Of a stretch of 64,000 nucleotides of DNA, positions 1-8,297 are shown piece by piece; the stretch's first letter is position 1, and each line of letters begins with the position of its first letter. The position numbers and the translations under genes were made by a program. This DNA comes from Deltaproteobacteria bacterium (lineage in GTDB: Bacteria > Myxococcota_A > UBA9042 > PHBI01). Under the pieces are notes generated by a model. It did not search any database. It was given only the letters and a program-made list of their open reading frames with translations, and was not told where the DNA came from. The stretch spans positions 1 to 64,000 of the forward strand of contig WYBB01000021.1 in the NCBI GenBank assembly GCA_011526585.1. The letters are read 5' to 3'.

Positions 1-127
1 GCAGGGTCGCGAGCGATACGACAGTAGGAAACGGCAGCTCGCGACCCGGAGCTCCGTAGACGCCCCGAGGGCTCGGTCGAGCCCGAAGAGGGCGGCGGAG
101 GGCGCAGGGTCGCGAGCGATACGACAG
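1..127. repeat. 24-bp direct repeat with internal inverted copy
   Basis: A perfect 24-bp sequence starting gcagggtcgcgagc occurs at 1-24 and again at 104-127. An 11-bp inverted copy of its core (gggtcgcgagc, 4-14) lies at 37-47 as gctcgcgaccc, so the first copy can fold into a stem. No coding sequence is supported here. The stretch is upstream of the SDR-like gene and its left side is cut by the window edge, so more copies may lie outside. Function unknown. Confidence 0.6.
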
Positions 128-177
128 GTCCCCACGGGCGTTCCATCCTTCGTGGTGGGCGGCACGCCCGTGGGGAC
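128..177. terminator. 13-bp perfect GC-rich stem-loop, terminator-like
   Basis: gtccccacgggcg at 128-140 is the exact reverse complement of cgcccgtggggac at 165-177, with a 24-nt loop. There is no T-run after the stem on either strand, so it is not a textbook intrinsic terminator. It ends 6 nt before the GTG start of the next gene, so it could end transcription from a gene left of the window, or sit in the leader of the downstream gene and mask its start. Confidence 0.4.
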
Positions 178-183
178 GTCACG

Positions 184-1083
184 GTGGATCTCGTGGCGCT
201 CCTCGCGCAAGATGCGCGCATGGCGCGTGACCCCAGGCGTAAGACCGGCATCTACCGCGGCGGGCTCGACGACGCCCCGATCTCGACCCGCGCCAAGGTC
301 GTCGTCGTGCACGACGCCTCGCGCCCGATCGCGCGCGCCGTGGCGCTGGCGCTCGCCGATCGCGGGCAGTGCGTGCTCGCGTGCGGCAGCGACGTCTTCG
401 CGCTGACCGACCTGCCGCGCGAGACGGCGCCGGGCGGCCTCATCGAGGCCTCGGCCGTGCCGCGCGGCGAACGCCTCGGGCGCGCCATGACGCTCTTCGG
501 GCGCGTCGACGCGGTCGTCTCGGTCGCCGAGGTCGCGCCCGAGCTCCTCTTCGGCCCCTTCGAGCGGGCGTCGCTCGACGCGGTCCTGCAGATGGCGCTG
601 ACCGCGCCGCTCGCCTTCGCGCACGAGCTGGTGCCGCAGCTCGCGCGCCAGCGCGCCGGCCGCCTCGTCTTCGTCAACGCGCTCCCCGGCCTGCCCTTCG
701 CGGCCGTGGCCGCCACCGCGCGCGCCGGGATCGACGGCGCCGCCGAGGCGCTCAGGCTCGAGCTCGCGCCGCTCGGCGTCGAGGTGATCGTGGTCGCGCC
801 CGAGCTCGCCGCGGCGCCCCCACCCCACCCGAGCCCGCTGGACGGCCTCGAGCACGCGCTCGCCGAGCTGCCGCCCGACGCGCCCCAGGCCGCGCTCGGC
901 GCGCCGCTGCGCACCCTCATCGAGCGCGCCGCCAGCCACGACGCCATCGCCGCCGAGACCGCCACCGCCCTCGTGCAAGCGCGCACCAAGCCGCGCGTCA
1001 CCGTGCGCGGCGGCGGCCTCCTGCAGGCCGTGCGGGCCACGCGCGCCCTCGAGCGCGAGGCCACCCGCGCCCGCAAGAAGTGA
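184..1083 (+). CDS. degenerate short-chain dehydrogenase/reductase
   Basis: A 299-residue protein with the SDR fold pattern. A beta strand and glycine-loop equivalent (VVVVHDASRPIARAVALAL, near residue 40) comes first, then AGRLVFVNALPGLPF where SDRs carry the catalytic Ser strand, then the helix with IDGAAEALRLEL. The glycine motif is not TGxxxGIG. The catalytic Tyr-x-x-x-Lys is replaced: the stretch reads AATARAG around residue 176, with Ala for Tyr and Arg for Lys. I infer it is not a normal oxidoreductase and may bind a cofactor or partner without chemistry. A 35-residue N-terminal extension precedes the fold. The GTG at 184 gives the longest form; the ATG at 220 is an equally good start. 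It converges with the next gene, 12 nt apart. Confidence 0.7.
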   Translation: MDLVALLAQDARMARDPRRKTGIYRGGLDDAPISTRAKVVVVHDASRPIARAVALALADRGQCVLACGSDVFALTDLPRETAPGGLIEASAVPRGERLGRAMTLFGRVDAVVSVAEVAPELLFGPFERASLDAVLQMALTAPLAFAHELVPQLARQRAGRLVFVNALPGLPFAAVAATARAGIDGAAEALRLELAPLGVEVIVVAPELAAAPPPHPSPLDGLEHALAELPPDAPQAALGAPLRTLIERAASHDAIAAETATALVQARTKPRVTVRGGGLLQAVRATRALEREATRARKK

Positions 1084-1095
1084 GTCGCGCCCGAC

Positions 1096-2550
1096 TCACG
1101 GGGCGCAGACCTCGCGGCTGCCTCCGGTCACCGCGCGGCAGGAGAAGCCCGCCGGACAGTCCTGCGTCGACAGGCACGCGCGCTGGCAGCGATCGGTCTC
1201 GCCGAAGACGCACGCGCCGCCAAAGGCGCAGTGGCTGTCGTCGCCGCAGGCCGCCGTGCAGTAGCCGCTCTGGCCGGAGAGGAGGCAGCTCGCGCCCGCG
1301 CAGCTCGCGTCGCCGGTACAGCTCGTCAGCGCGCTGTCGGCGCCCGTGCGCGCGCAGGCGTAACGCCCCTGGCCGCTGTCGGAGATCGGGATCCCGAAGG
1401 CGCAGGTGAGCCCGGCGGCGGCGTTGCAGCGCGTGTCGTTCGGGCCGTCGCACGCCGGCCGGCACCACGCGTCGCGCGCCGTGCCCCCTTCGGCCACGCA
1501 GTGCGCGGCGCCCGGACAGGTGCGCCCGCCGAGCGCGCACGGCTGGCTGCACAGGCCGACGCGGCTGTCGGCGGTGACCTGGCAGAACTCGGCGCCGTTG
1601 CAGTCGTCGTCGACGCTCTCGGGGAAACACGGCCAGCCGGTCTGCGAGCAGCGCCCCTCGCCGAGGATCTGGCAGGTGCCGCTCGTGCACTCGAAGTCCG
1701 AGCGGCAGCTCTGCCCGAGCGCCTTGCCTTCGACCCCCGAGATGCACACGTCCACCGGGCTGCCCGAGGTCGCCTGCAACACCCCGCAGCGCCGCTCGGC
1801 ACCCGGCTGGCCGCCGCACTCGCCATCACCCGCGCAGCGCAGGAGACAGCTCGGGCGGCCGTCGACCTTGACGCACGCCGCGTCCGCCGGACAGCCCGCC
1901 ACGTCGCAGCCGAGCGCCGCGCAGTAGCCTCCCGGGAACGCCGTCAGGCACGCGGCCTCGCCGGCGCACCCGGTCGCGTCGGCGCAACCCGCGCCGGTCC
2001 CGCCCGCGTCGCCGTCGACCCCGATGCACACCTGCACGAGCGCGCCGCCCGATACGAGGCGCTTGCAGCGCTGGTCGGGCGCGCGGCAATCGGCGTCGCT
2101 CGTGCACCCGGCGACGCAGAGCGCGTTGTTTGCGAGGTCCAGGCAGGTGTCGCCGTCCTCGCAGCCGCCGGTGTCGCAGTCGAGCCGCGTGCAGTAGCCG
2201 CCCGTCCAGTCGAGGCAGGTGCCGCCGGCGCAGTCGGCGTTCTTCGTGCACGCGGCGCCGGTCGCGCGCGGGGCCTCGGTCTCGGTCTCGGTCGGCGACG
2301 TGTCGACGGTCGTCTCCGGCGGGTCGACCTCGCTGTCGCGCGTCTCGATCGGCACGTAGATCTCGGGCGGCGCCTCGCTGTCGCCGGCGACGTCGGGCTC
2401 GCCGGTCTCGGGCGCCACCGTGTCGAGGGCGACGCACTCGCTGCCCTGCGGCATGGTGCCGGGCGGGCACTCGATGATGGTGACAGTGTCGCCGCAGGCG
2501 ACCGAGACGAGCCAAAGCGCCGCGACGGGCGGTACGGAAGCACGAACCAT
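1096..2550 (-). CDS. cysteine-rich outer-membrane or periplasmic lipoprotein
   Basis: A 484-residue protein starting MVRASVPPVAALWLVSVAC, a signal peptide with a lipobox ending in Cys. An acidic Asp/Glu/Thr/Pro linker follows (about residues 40-95). The remaining 390 residues carry many spaced Cys pairs of the type CxxDADC, CxGGTC and CAxxGCxxDxxC. Such architecture is frequent in exported proteins of myxobacteria and relatives; the Cys probably form disulfides. No enzyme motif is visible. I chose the ATG at 2550 because the longer form starts with TTG upstream of the signal peptide. It is divergent from the next lipoprotein, with only about 70 nt between the starts. The role is unknown; surface display or binding is a guess. 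Confidence 0.75.
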   Translation of the reverse strand: MVRASVPPVAALWLVSVACGDTVTIIECPPGTMPQGSECVALDTVAPETGEPDVAGDSEAPPEIYVPIETRDSEVDPPETTVDTSPTETETEAPRATGAACTKNADCAGGTCLDWTGGYCTRLDCDTGGCEDGDTCLDLANNALCVAGCTSDADCRAPDQRCKRLVSGGALVQVCIGVDGDAGGTGAGCADATGCAGEAACLTAFPGGYCAALGCDVAGCPADAACVKVDGRPSCLLRCAGDGECGGQPGAERRCGVLQATSGSPVDVCISGVEGKALGQSCRSDFECTSGTCQILGEGRCSQTGWPCFPESVDDDCNGAEFCQVTADSRVGLCSQPCALGGRTCPGAAHCVAEGGTARDAWCRPACDGPNDTRCNAAAGLTCAFGIPISDSGQGRYACARTGADSALTSCTGDASCAGASCLLSGQSGYCTAACGDDSHCAFGGACVFGETDRCQRACLSTQDCPAGFSCRAVTGGSREVCAP

Positions 2551-2568
2551 CGGGCCATGGTAGCGCAA

Positions 2569-2597
2569 TGGTCAGCCCAGGGTAAGCGCTGTATCCT
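2569..2597 (+). promoter_or_regulatory. sigma-70-like promoter for the lipoprotein-Rieske-cytochrome b operon
   Basis: TGGTCA at 2569-2574 and TATCCT at 2592-2597 are separated by 17 nt, each matching 4 of 6 consensus bases. Transcription would begin near 2604, just before an AAGGGG ribosome site (2608-2613) and the GTG at 2622. The position, between divergent genes, fits a promoter for the plus-strand operon. Prediction only. Confidence 0.35.
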
Positions 2598-2621
2598 GGG
2601 CGCGTTCAAGGGGTGAGGTGC

Positions 2622-3434
2622 GTGGCACGAGAAGCGATCGCAGTCCTGGTCTTCATCGCAGCTTCGAGCTGCGGCTCCGACGACGGCACCGGCGGCGCGG
2701 ACGCCTCGAGCGACGTCGCCCCGCTGCCGCCCCGGCCGCTCGGCGCGGCCTGTCGCCAGGACGACGACTGCCTGTCGCGCGTCTGCCTGAAGTCGCAGTA
2801 CGGCACCCCGTTCTGCTCGCGCGCGTGCACCACCGCGTGGGAGCCGTGCCCGGCCGGCGACGACACCGGCGCCGGCGCCGCCCTCTGCGTCTCCTTCGAA
2901 GACCCGCCGAGCCCCGACGCCCCCGCGTTCGAAGGCGATCTCATCCGCTTCTGCGTGCCGCGCTGCGCCTCGGTCGCCGCCTGCCGCGCGGACAACGCCG
3001 GCTGGGAGGCGTGCGACGTGCCGCGCTGGCTCGGCGATCCGCTCTTCCCCGCGCTCGGCTCCGACAAGGTCTGCCAGTCCCCGTCCTTTCACGGCAAGGA
3101 GCCCGTCGACCCCGGCCTGTGCGACTGGGAGAAGACGATCAACCCCGCCTACAACAACGAGGCCGCCCTCTGCCGCGCGTTCTGCGACTACATGGATCGC
3201 TGCAAGGAGCTCGATCCCCTCACCGACGTGCGCTGCTGCGAGTGGGGCTGCTTCAACCGCATCGTGATCGAGGACACGGTCGTCGACGCCTGGCGCGACG
3301 AGATCCGCTGCCTCATCGAGACCCACGCCGCCTTCCCCGAACAGGGTCCGAAGAACGCCTGCACCGAGCCGCCGATCGCGTGCGGCGAGCCGACCGATCC
3401 GACCCCACCCGCCGCGAGAGGGCCGAGCCCATGA
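2622..3434 (+). CDS. Cys-rich exported lipoprotein, first gene of bc-complex operon
   Basis: A 270-residue protein with an N-terminal hydrophobic segment AIAVLVFIAASSCGSDD, a short signal peptide with a lipobox-like end (ASSC is not the strictest consensus). The mature part has a Gly/Ala/Asp linker, then about 20 Cys, including CRQDDDCLSRVC and CRAFCDYMDRC. Its stop overlaps the ATG of the Rieske gene (ATGA at 3431-3434), so the three genes 2622-5766 are probably one translationally coupled unit. The context suggests an accessory subunit or assembly factor of a quinol-oxidising complex, but no haem or cluster motif is visible. The GTG at 2613 is possible; 2622 fits AAGGGG at 2608-2613 better. 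Confidence 0.7.
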   Translation: MAREAIAVLVFIAASSCGSDDGTGGADASSDVAPLPPRPLGAACRQDDDCLSRVCLKSQYGTPFCSRACTTAWEPCPAGDDTGAGAALCVSFEDPPSPDAPAFEGDLIRFCVPRCASVAACRADNAGWEACDVPRWLGDPLFPALGSDKVCQSPSFHGKEPVDPGLCDWEKTINPAYNNEAALCRAFCDYMDRCKELDPLTDVRCCEWGCFNRIVIEDTVVDAWRDEIRCLIETHAAFPEQGPKNACTEPPIACGEPTDPTPPAARGPSP

Positions 3435-4078
3435 CCGACCAGAAGCCCGATCCAGCTGCGCCTTTCGCGAGGCGGCCGCCCGACGAACCGCCCGCCGCCG
3501 TCCCGACCCCGCCCGAGGCCGCCCCCGATCCCGGCCGCCGCGACGCGCTCTCGAAGCTCGCGCTCGCCTGCGGCTGCACCCTCGGCGCGGCGACCCTCAT
3601 CGGCCCGGCCGGCGTCGCGCTCTCGCCGCTCATCGCCCCGACGCCGGGCGACGACGGCGAGCGCGCCGCGGGCGAGGAAGACCCCTGGCTCGTCGTCGAC
3701 ACCGTGCAGCGCTTCGCCGTCGGCGCCGCGCCCGCGCGCGTCGTGCTGCGCCGTGACGTGCGCGACCAGTGGCTCGTCAGGCGCGGCCAGACGCTCGGCG
3801 CGGTCCTCGTCGAGCGCCTCGCCGACAGCGATTTCCGCGTGCTCTCCGCCGTCTGTCCGCACCTCGGCTGCAGCGTCGTCTGGGACGCGACGCTGTGGCG
3901 CTGCCCCTGCCACAAGAGCGCGTTTTCCCGTGACGGCGCGCTCGTCCCGAGCGAGAGCGGCCCGCCCAACCCGGCGCCGCGCGCGCTCGATCCCCTCGAA
4001 TGGCGCGTCTCCCAGGGCCGCCTCGAGGTGCGCTGGGTGCGCTACGAGACCGGGATCGCCGAGCGGCGGAGGGTCTGA
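3431..4078 (+). CDS. Rieske iron-sulfur protein of a cytochrome bc-type complex
   Basis: A 215-residue electron-transfer subunit. A Pro-rich cytoplasmic tail of about 35 residues precedes RRDALSKLALACGC, which resembles the twin-arginine-type membrane anchor of Rieske proteins, and a transmembrane stretch to about residue 70. The 2Fe-2S cluster ligands are plain: CPHLGC near residue 141 and CPCHKSAF near residue 158, the two-Cys two-His pattern with the extra disulfide Cys pair. The length is normal. It starts inside the stop of the lipoprotein gene and ends 2 nt before the cytochrome b start. In this family it takes electrons from quinol and passes them to cytochrome c at the periplasmic face. 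Confidence 0.9.
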   Translation: MTDQKPDPAAPFARRPPDEPPAAVPTPPEAAPDPGRRDALSKLALACGCTLGAATLIGPAGVALSPLIAPTPGDDGERAAGEEDPWLVVDTVQRFAVGAAPARVVLRRDVRDQWLVRRGQTLGAVLVERLADSDFRVLSAVCPHLGCSVVWDATLWRCPCHKSAFSRDGALVPSESGPPNPAPRALDPLEWRVSQGRLEVRWVRYETGIAERRRV

Positions 4079-4080
4079 CC

Positions 4081-5766
4081 GTGACGCTCCTGCAACGCGT
4101 CTCCACCCGGATCGGTGAGGCCTTCGATCGGCGCGTGCCGCGCCAGGTGCCGAGTTTCTCCAAGAGCCTTGGCGTCGGCCTCGCCTTCGCCTTCCTCCTC
4201 CAGATCATCACCGGGATCACCCTCGGCGCCGCCTACGCCCCGACGACGACCGACGCCTGGGGCAGCCTCTACACCCTCGAGACCCGCACGCTCTTCGGCA
4301 GCTTCGTGCGCGGGCTCCACCACTTCGGCGCCTCGGCCACGGTGATCCTCGCCGCCCTGCACATGACCCAGGTCCTGATGAGCGGCGCCTACCGCCGCCC
4401 GCGCTCGCGCAACTGGGTGCTCGGCGTCGTCATGCTCTTCCTCGTGCTCGGGCTCGCGCTGACCGGCTACCTCCTGCCCTGGGATCAGCATGGCTACTGG
4501 TCGACGCGCGTCGCGACCGGCATCATCGCCGAGGCCCCGTTCGGCGGCCTCCTCCAGACGCTGCTCCTCGGCGGCGACGACTACGGCAACGCCACGCTCT
4601 CGCGCTTCTTCGCGCTGCACACCTTCGTCCTGCCCGCCGTGCTCGGGCTCCTCACCGTCTTCCACGTCGCGAGCTATCTCAAGCACGGCCCGCGCCCGCC
4701 CCGCACACCCCCGTCGGCGCCGCCGCGCCCCACCCTGCCCTACTTCCCCTACCAGCTCGTGCGCGACCTCGTCGTGATGCTCGTCGTGCTCGCCACGCTC
4801 GCCGCCCTCGCGCTCGTCCTCGGCGCCCCGCTCGAGGCCCCCGCCGATCCGGCCAGCGACTACCAGGCGCGCCCCGAGTGGTACTTCCTCTTCCTCTACC
4901 AGCTCCTCCAGTTCTTCGAGGGCCCGCTCGTCTTCGTCGGCACCACGGTCCTGCCCGCGCTGGGCGCGCTGTTCCTCATCGGCATCCCCTTCATAGACAG
5001 AAACAAATCGGAGGCGGACACGCCCTCGCGCCTCGTGCGCGTCGCCTTCCTCGGCATGCTCGCGGTCGTCGGCGGCCTCACCGCGCTCGCCATCGCCACC
5101 GACGCCTCCGACGAGGACTTCCAGAAGGCCCGCGTCGCCGCCCGCGAGCGCGCGGAGCTGGCGATCTCGCTCGCCGATCGCGGCGGCGTCGACGGCCTCG
5201 GCCGCGTCGTGCTGCTCGAGGGCCTCGACCTCTACCACGACAAGGGCTGCGCCTCCTGCCACGACGACGCCGAGGTGGCGGCGCCGCGCCTGTCGGGCTT
5301 CGCCACGCTCGAGCGCGCGGTCGCCTTCCTCGCCGACCCCGACGGCGAGCGCTTCTTCAAGGGCACGCCCCTCGAAGGCGAGATGCCCGAGAGCGGGCTC
5401 TCGCCCGAGGACGACCGCGCGATGGCGAGCTGGCTCATGGGCCTCCCCGCCCCCGCCGAGGACCTCGCGCGCGCCCGCAAGCTCTTCCTCTCGGGCGAGT
5501 GCTCGACCTGTCACAACGATCCCGAGGCCGGCCCGCGCGCCCGCGGCTACGACCCGAAGATCGCCGGCCCCGAGATCGGCGGCTGGATGTCCTACGAGTG
5601 GACGCGCGGCCTCATCCGCGACGCGACCCATCCCGACTACTTCGGCGACGTGCTCACCGACAAGATGTTGGAGGACACGATGCCGCCCTACCCCGACCTG
5701 AGCGCCGACGAGCTCGACCTCTTGACCACCTGGCTCCTCGCCGGGGCGCCTGGCGCCAGGCTCTGA
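4081..5766 (+). CDS. cytochrome b fused to a di-haem cytochrome c
   Basis: A 561-residue protein. Residues 1 to about 350 are cytochrome b: haem-ligand His in RGLHHFGAS and ILAALHM and again in FFALHTF and VFHVASYLKHG, the TGYLLPWDQ segment, and the quinol-site motif PEWYF near residue 265. Residues 380-561 are a soluble cytochrome c part with two CxxCH motifs, CASCH (near 390) and CSTCH (near 475), each followed by a Met in a plausible sixth-ligand position (EGEMPESG, DTMPPYP). Both the N-terminal and C-terminal halves of cytochrome b are in one chain. No separate cytochrome c1 gene is adjacent, so this fusion plus the Rieske protein probably forms a complete quinol:cytochrome c-type complex. 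The GTG start follows GGAGGGTC. Confidence 0.9.
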   Translation: MTLLQRVSTRIGEAFDRRVPRQVPSFSKSLGVGLAFAFLLQIITGITLGAAYAPTTTDAWGSLYTLETRTLFGSFVRGLHHFGASATVILAALHMTQVLMSGAYRRPRSRNWVLGVVMLFLVLGLALTGYLLPWDQHGYWSTRVATGIIAEAPFGGLLQTLLLGGDDYGNATLSRFFALHTFVLPAVLGLLTVFHVASYLKHGPRPPRTPPSAPPRPTLPYFPYQLVRDLVVMLVVLATLAALALVLGAPLEAPADPASDYQARPEWYFLFLYQLLQFFEGPLVFVGTTVLPALGALFLIGIPFIDRNKSEADTPSRLVRVAFLGMLAVVGGLTALAIATDASDEDFQKARVAARERAELAISLADRGGVDGLGRVVLLEGLDLYHDKGCASCHDDAEVAAPRLSGFATLERAVAFLADPDGERFFKGTPLEGEMPESGLSPEDDRAMASWLMGLPAPAEDLARARKLFLSGECSTCHNDPEAGPRARGYDPKIAGPEIGGWMSYEWTRGLIRDATHPDYFGDVLTDKMLEDTMPPYPDLSADELDLLTTWLLAGAPGARL

Positions 5767-5806
5767 CCCAGGCACATCGTCGGTGTACCGCGGGTCGGGC
5801 CGCGCG

Positions 5807-6841
5807 TCACTCGATCGTACCCATCTCCCCGAGCCAGGTGCACGCCTGCGGCACGTCGTCCTTGCAGGCCTGGTCGAGCAGCGCGCGCGCCTTGTCGGGG
5901 TTCGCCTCCACGCCGAGCCCGTCGCGGTGGGCGCGCCCGAGCTCGCCGCAAGCCCAGGACTCGCCGCGCTCGCAGGTCTCGGTCAGGAGCTTCACCCCGC
6001 GCGCCGGATCGGCCTCGAGCCCGCGCCCTCTCAGCAGCACCGCCCCGAGCCCGGCGCACCCGGGGTCGACCCCGTCATCGCAGAGCGCGCGAAAGGTCCG
6101 GGCCGCGGCCGCCTCGTCCTGCTCGACGCCCTTGCCATCGAGCTGGAGCGCCGCCAGATAGGCGCAGGCGCCCTTGTCGCCGCCGTCACACGCCTTCTTG
6201 TAGAAGCCCGCCGCCGCCGCGAGGTCGACCTCGCGCCCGCGCCCGAACTCCGCCTGGTAGCCGAGGTTCGAGCACGCCGCCATGAGCCCCTTGTCGCACG
6301 CGAAGGTGTAGTGCACGCCGGCCTTGACCGAGTCGCGCGGCCCGCCCTTGCCGTGGTCGAGCGCCCACGCCAGGTTGTAGCAGGCGATCGCGTCCCCCTT
6401 GTCGCAGGCCGGCCCGAGCAGGCTCATCGCCTTCGCTTCGTCGACGGCCACCACGACGCCGGTCATGTACGCCATGCCGAGGTAGCCGCAGCCTCGCGCG
6501 TCGCCGCCGTCGCAGGCGCGCTGGTAGAGCGCGACACCGGCCTCGCTGTTCTGCGGCACGCCCTGGCCTCGCCGGTACATGAGGCCGAGCTCCGCGCACT
6601 GCGTGAGCTCGCCGGCGTCGCACTTGTCCGCGGCCGCGCGCGCCGCCTCGGAGGCGTCGGCGGGCAGCTTGTCCGCCTCCTTCGTCGGCGCGTCCTGGCC
6701 GTCGCTCGCGGGTGCTGGCGCGGCGGGCGGATCGGCGGGGGCGGCCGGCGAGCCCGCCACCTCGGGCGAGGCCGCGGGCTCCTGACTCTTGCCGCATGCG
6801 ACGAGGAGGGACGCGAGCAGGACCAGGCCGGTGCGGTTCAT
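5807..6841 (-). CDS. Sel1-repeat (HcpA-like) lipoprotein
   Basis: A 344-residue lipoprotein: MNRTGLVLLASLLVACGKS has a clear lipobox. After a Pro/Ala/Asp linker to about residue 70 come about seven Sel1-like repeats, with recurring ACDKGDAxACxxLG and YRRGQGV-type motifs, in which paired Cys sit at fixed places as in the Hcp beta-lactamase-like Cys-rich proteins. Such solenoids usually mediate protein binding. GGAG sits 6-7 nt upstream of the ATG. It is convergent with the cytochrome b gene, with 40 nt between the stops and no obvious terminator. No enzymatic role is supported. Confidence 0.85.
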   Translation of the reverse strand: MNRTGLVLLASLLVACGKSQEPAASPEVAGSPAAPADPPAAPAPASDGQDAPTKEADKLPADASEAARAAADKCDAGELTQCAELGLMYRRGQGVPQNSEAGVALYQRACDGGDARGCGYLGMAYMTGVVVAVDEAKAMSLLGPACDKGDAIACYNLAWALDHGKGGPRDSVKAGVHYTFACDKGLMAACSNLGYQAEFGRGREVDLAAAAGFYKKACDGGDKGACAYLAALQLDGKGVEQDEAAAARTFRALCDDGVDPGCAGLGAVLLRGRGLEADPARGVKLLTETCERGESWACGELGRAHRDGLGVEANPDKARALLDQACKDDVPQACTWLGEMGTIE

Positions 6842-6897
6842 GGCATCTCCGGGTGCGGGTTGATGCCCCCGGAGTTGCCACAGGCGCGATCAGGCTG

Positions 6898-7428
6898 TCA
6901 AACCGACCCGCGTGCGGCGCGCCGGCGCCGGGTACCATAGAGCACGACGAGGCCGACGAGGCCGCCGATCCCGCCCGCGCCCACGCCGCCCGAGCAGCCG
7001 AGCGTCTGGATCTCCTCGTCGTCGAAGAGCTCGTCGCCCGCGGCCTCGGGATCGAAGTCGCCCTCGCCGGCGGCGCCGGGCGAGCTGCCGAAGCTCGGCG
7101 TCTCGCAGTAGAGCGTCGCCTTGGCGACCTGCGTGCAGCGCCAGTCCGCCGGCAGCATGCTCACGCTCTCGACGCGCATCGTCTTGCCGCAGCGGGTCTG
7201 CCCGTCGGGCAACACCACGCAGCGCGTGTCGCCGCCGTTGGCGTAGGCGCCGGCCTGGTGTTGCTGCTGGCGGGCGTCCGGGCTCTTCGCCGGCTGCACC
7301 ACCAGATCGTTGCACGGCCGACCGACCGTCACGATGATGCCCGCGTGGGCTTCGACGCCGGCGAACGAGGCGCCGACGACAGCCGCGAACACGAAGAGAT
7401 GACGAAGGATTCTGGGCGAAGGCATCAT
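6898..7428 (-). CDS. exported protein with MYXO-CTERM-like C-terminal anchor
   Basis: A 176-residue protein. The N-terminus (RILRHLFVFAAVVGASFAGVEAHAG) is a signal peptide. The mature region has several Cys (RPCNDL, TRCVVL, TRCGKT, WRCTQV, LYCETP). The C-terminus has the tripartite form expected of a MYXO-CTERM sorting signal: a lone Cys (TLGCSGGVGAGG), a hydrophobic stretch (IGGLVGLVVLYG) and a terminal Arg cluster (TRRRRAARGSV). In that family the tail is processed by an exosortase-like enzyme and the Cys is anchored at the outer surface. Its ATG overlaps the stop of the upstream 7425-8297 gene (ATGA), so it is the last gene of a coupled three-gene set. The start could also be the second Met at 7425. 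Confidence 0.75.
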   Translation of the reverse strand: MMPSPRILRHLFVFAAVVGASFAGVEAHAGIIVTVGRPCNDLVVQPAKSPDARQQQHQAGAYANGGDTRCVVLPDGQTRCGKTMRVESVSMLPADWRCTQVAKATLYCETPSFGSSPGAAGEGDFDPEAAGDELFDDEEIQTLGCSGGVGAGGIGGLVGLVVLYGTRRRRAARGSV

Positions 7429-8297
7429 CGAGCGCTCGCTTTCTTCTTGGAGGACGAAGTCGCGGCCGACGCCGGCAGGACCGCGAACGCGGCCACGCCC
7501 CTGGCACCGGCCGGGAGCTTCCCGGAGGTGGTGGCGCCCGCGCGGGCGCCGTCGAGGAAACGATCGAAGAGCTCGCCGATCTCGACGGCGACCTCGGGGT
7601 CGGCGCGCATCTCGGCCACCCACAGGTAGGCCGAGCGCGTCGTGGGATCGAGGCTGCGGGCGGTCGCCGCCGCGCGCAGCACGCGCAGGAGCTCGGCGCG
7701 GAAACCCTGCCCGTCGTAGGGCACCGCCTGCTCCGCGTCGCCGTCGGCCGTCTCCGCGACGGCGAAGAACAACGAGAAGCGCTGGCTGCGCTCGCTCTCG
7801 GGGCGCGAGGCCAGCGCGACCACCGCGGGGAAGAGCTCGCGCTCGGCCTCGACGATGAACTCCGCGACCTCTTCGGCCCCGCCGATCCCGGCGATGGCGC
7901 GCCCGGCCAGGGGCGGCGCAGCGCCGTCCTGCAGGCGGCGCAGCACGAGGTCGCGCAGGTAGCTCGACATGCCCTCGCGTCGCTCGTAGAAGGCCGGCAC
8001 CAGGCGGAAGGCCGGTGCGCCCTCGGCCGCCGCGACGGCGCTGACCAGCCCGTGGCTCACGAGGCGCGCGACGCGACGCTCGACCCCGCTCGGGCCGTCG
8101 ATCTTCGCGCCGAGGACCGCAGCCGCGCTCGCGACCGTCGTCGGGCCCGAGCCGATCGCCAGGAGCAGATCCCACTCGTCGCGCACGAGCTCCCACGCGA
8201 GCTCGTCGCGCACGTGCGCCGGCGGCGCCAGCACGGGCTCGTAGCTCGAGGCGCCCGCGGCGGAGGCCGCGGCGCTGTTCGGCAGCGCGAGCGACAT
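7425..8297 (-). CDS. uncharacterised protein with winged-helix-like segment
   Basis: A 290-residue soluble protein that I do not recognise. Residues about 35-90 (DEWDLLLAIGSGPTTVASAAAVLG, then RRVARLVSHGLVSAV) read like a winged-helix domain. The middle contains YERREGMSSYLRDLVLRRLQDG and a long helical part, and the tail is basic (SSSKKKASAR). It has no signal peptide or membrane segment. Both ends overlap neighbours: its ATG lies in the stop of the AAA+ ATPase gene (TGATG) and its stop in the start of the MYXO-CTERM gene. The arrangement suggests a regulatory or scaffolding partner of the ATPase. Confidence 0.65.
   Translation of the reverse strand: MSLALPNSAAASAAGASSYEPVLAPPAHVRDELAWELVRDEWDLLLAIGSGPTTVASAAAVLGAKIDGPSGVERRVARLVSHGLVSAVAAAEGAPAFRLVPAFYERREGMSSYLRDLVLRRLQDGAAPPLAGRAIAGIGGAEEVAEFIVEAERELFPAVVALASRPESERSQRFSLFFAVAETADGDAEQAVPYDGQGFRAELLRVLRAAATARSLDPTTRSAYLWVAEMRADPEVAVEIGELFDRFLDGARAGATTSGKLPAGARGVAAFAVLPASAATSSSKKKASAR

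Noticed and set aside
2613..2621. Upstream GTG start for the lipoprotein of the bc operon
   Set aside because: The AAGGGG ribosome site is at 2608-2613, so it cannot serve a start at 2613. The start at 2622 is spaced correctly.
4000..4080. Extended start of the cytochrome b frame inside the Rieske gene
   Set aside because: The added residues are Arg-rich and come from the Rieske frame shadow. The GTG at 4081 has a ribosome site (GGAGGGTC) and gives a normal cytochrome b N-terminus.
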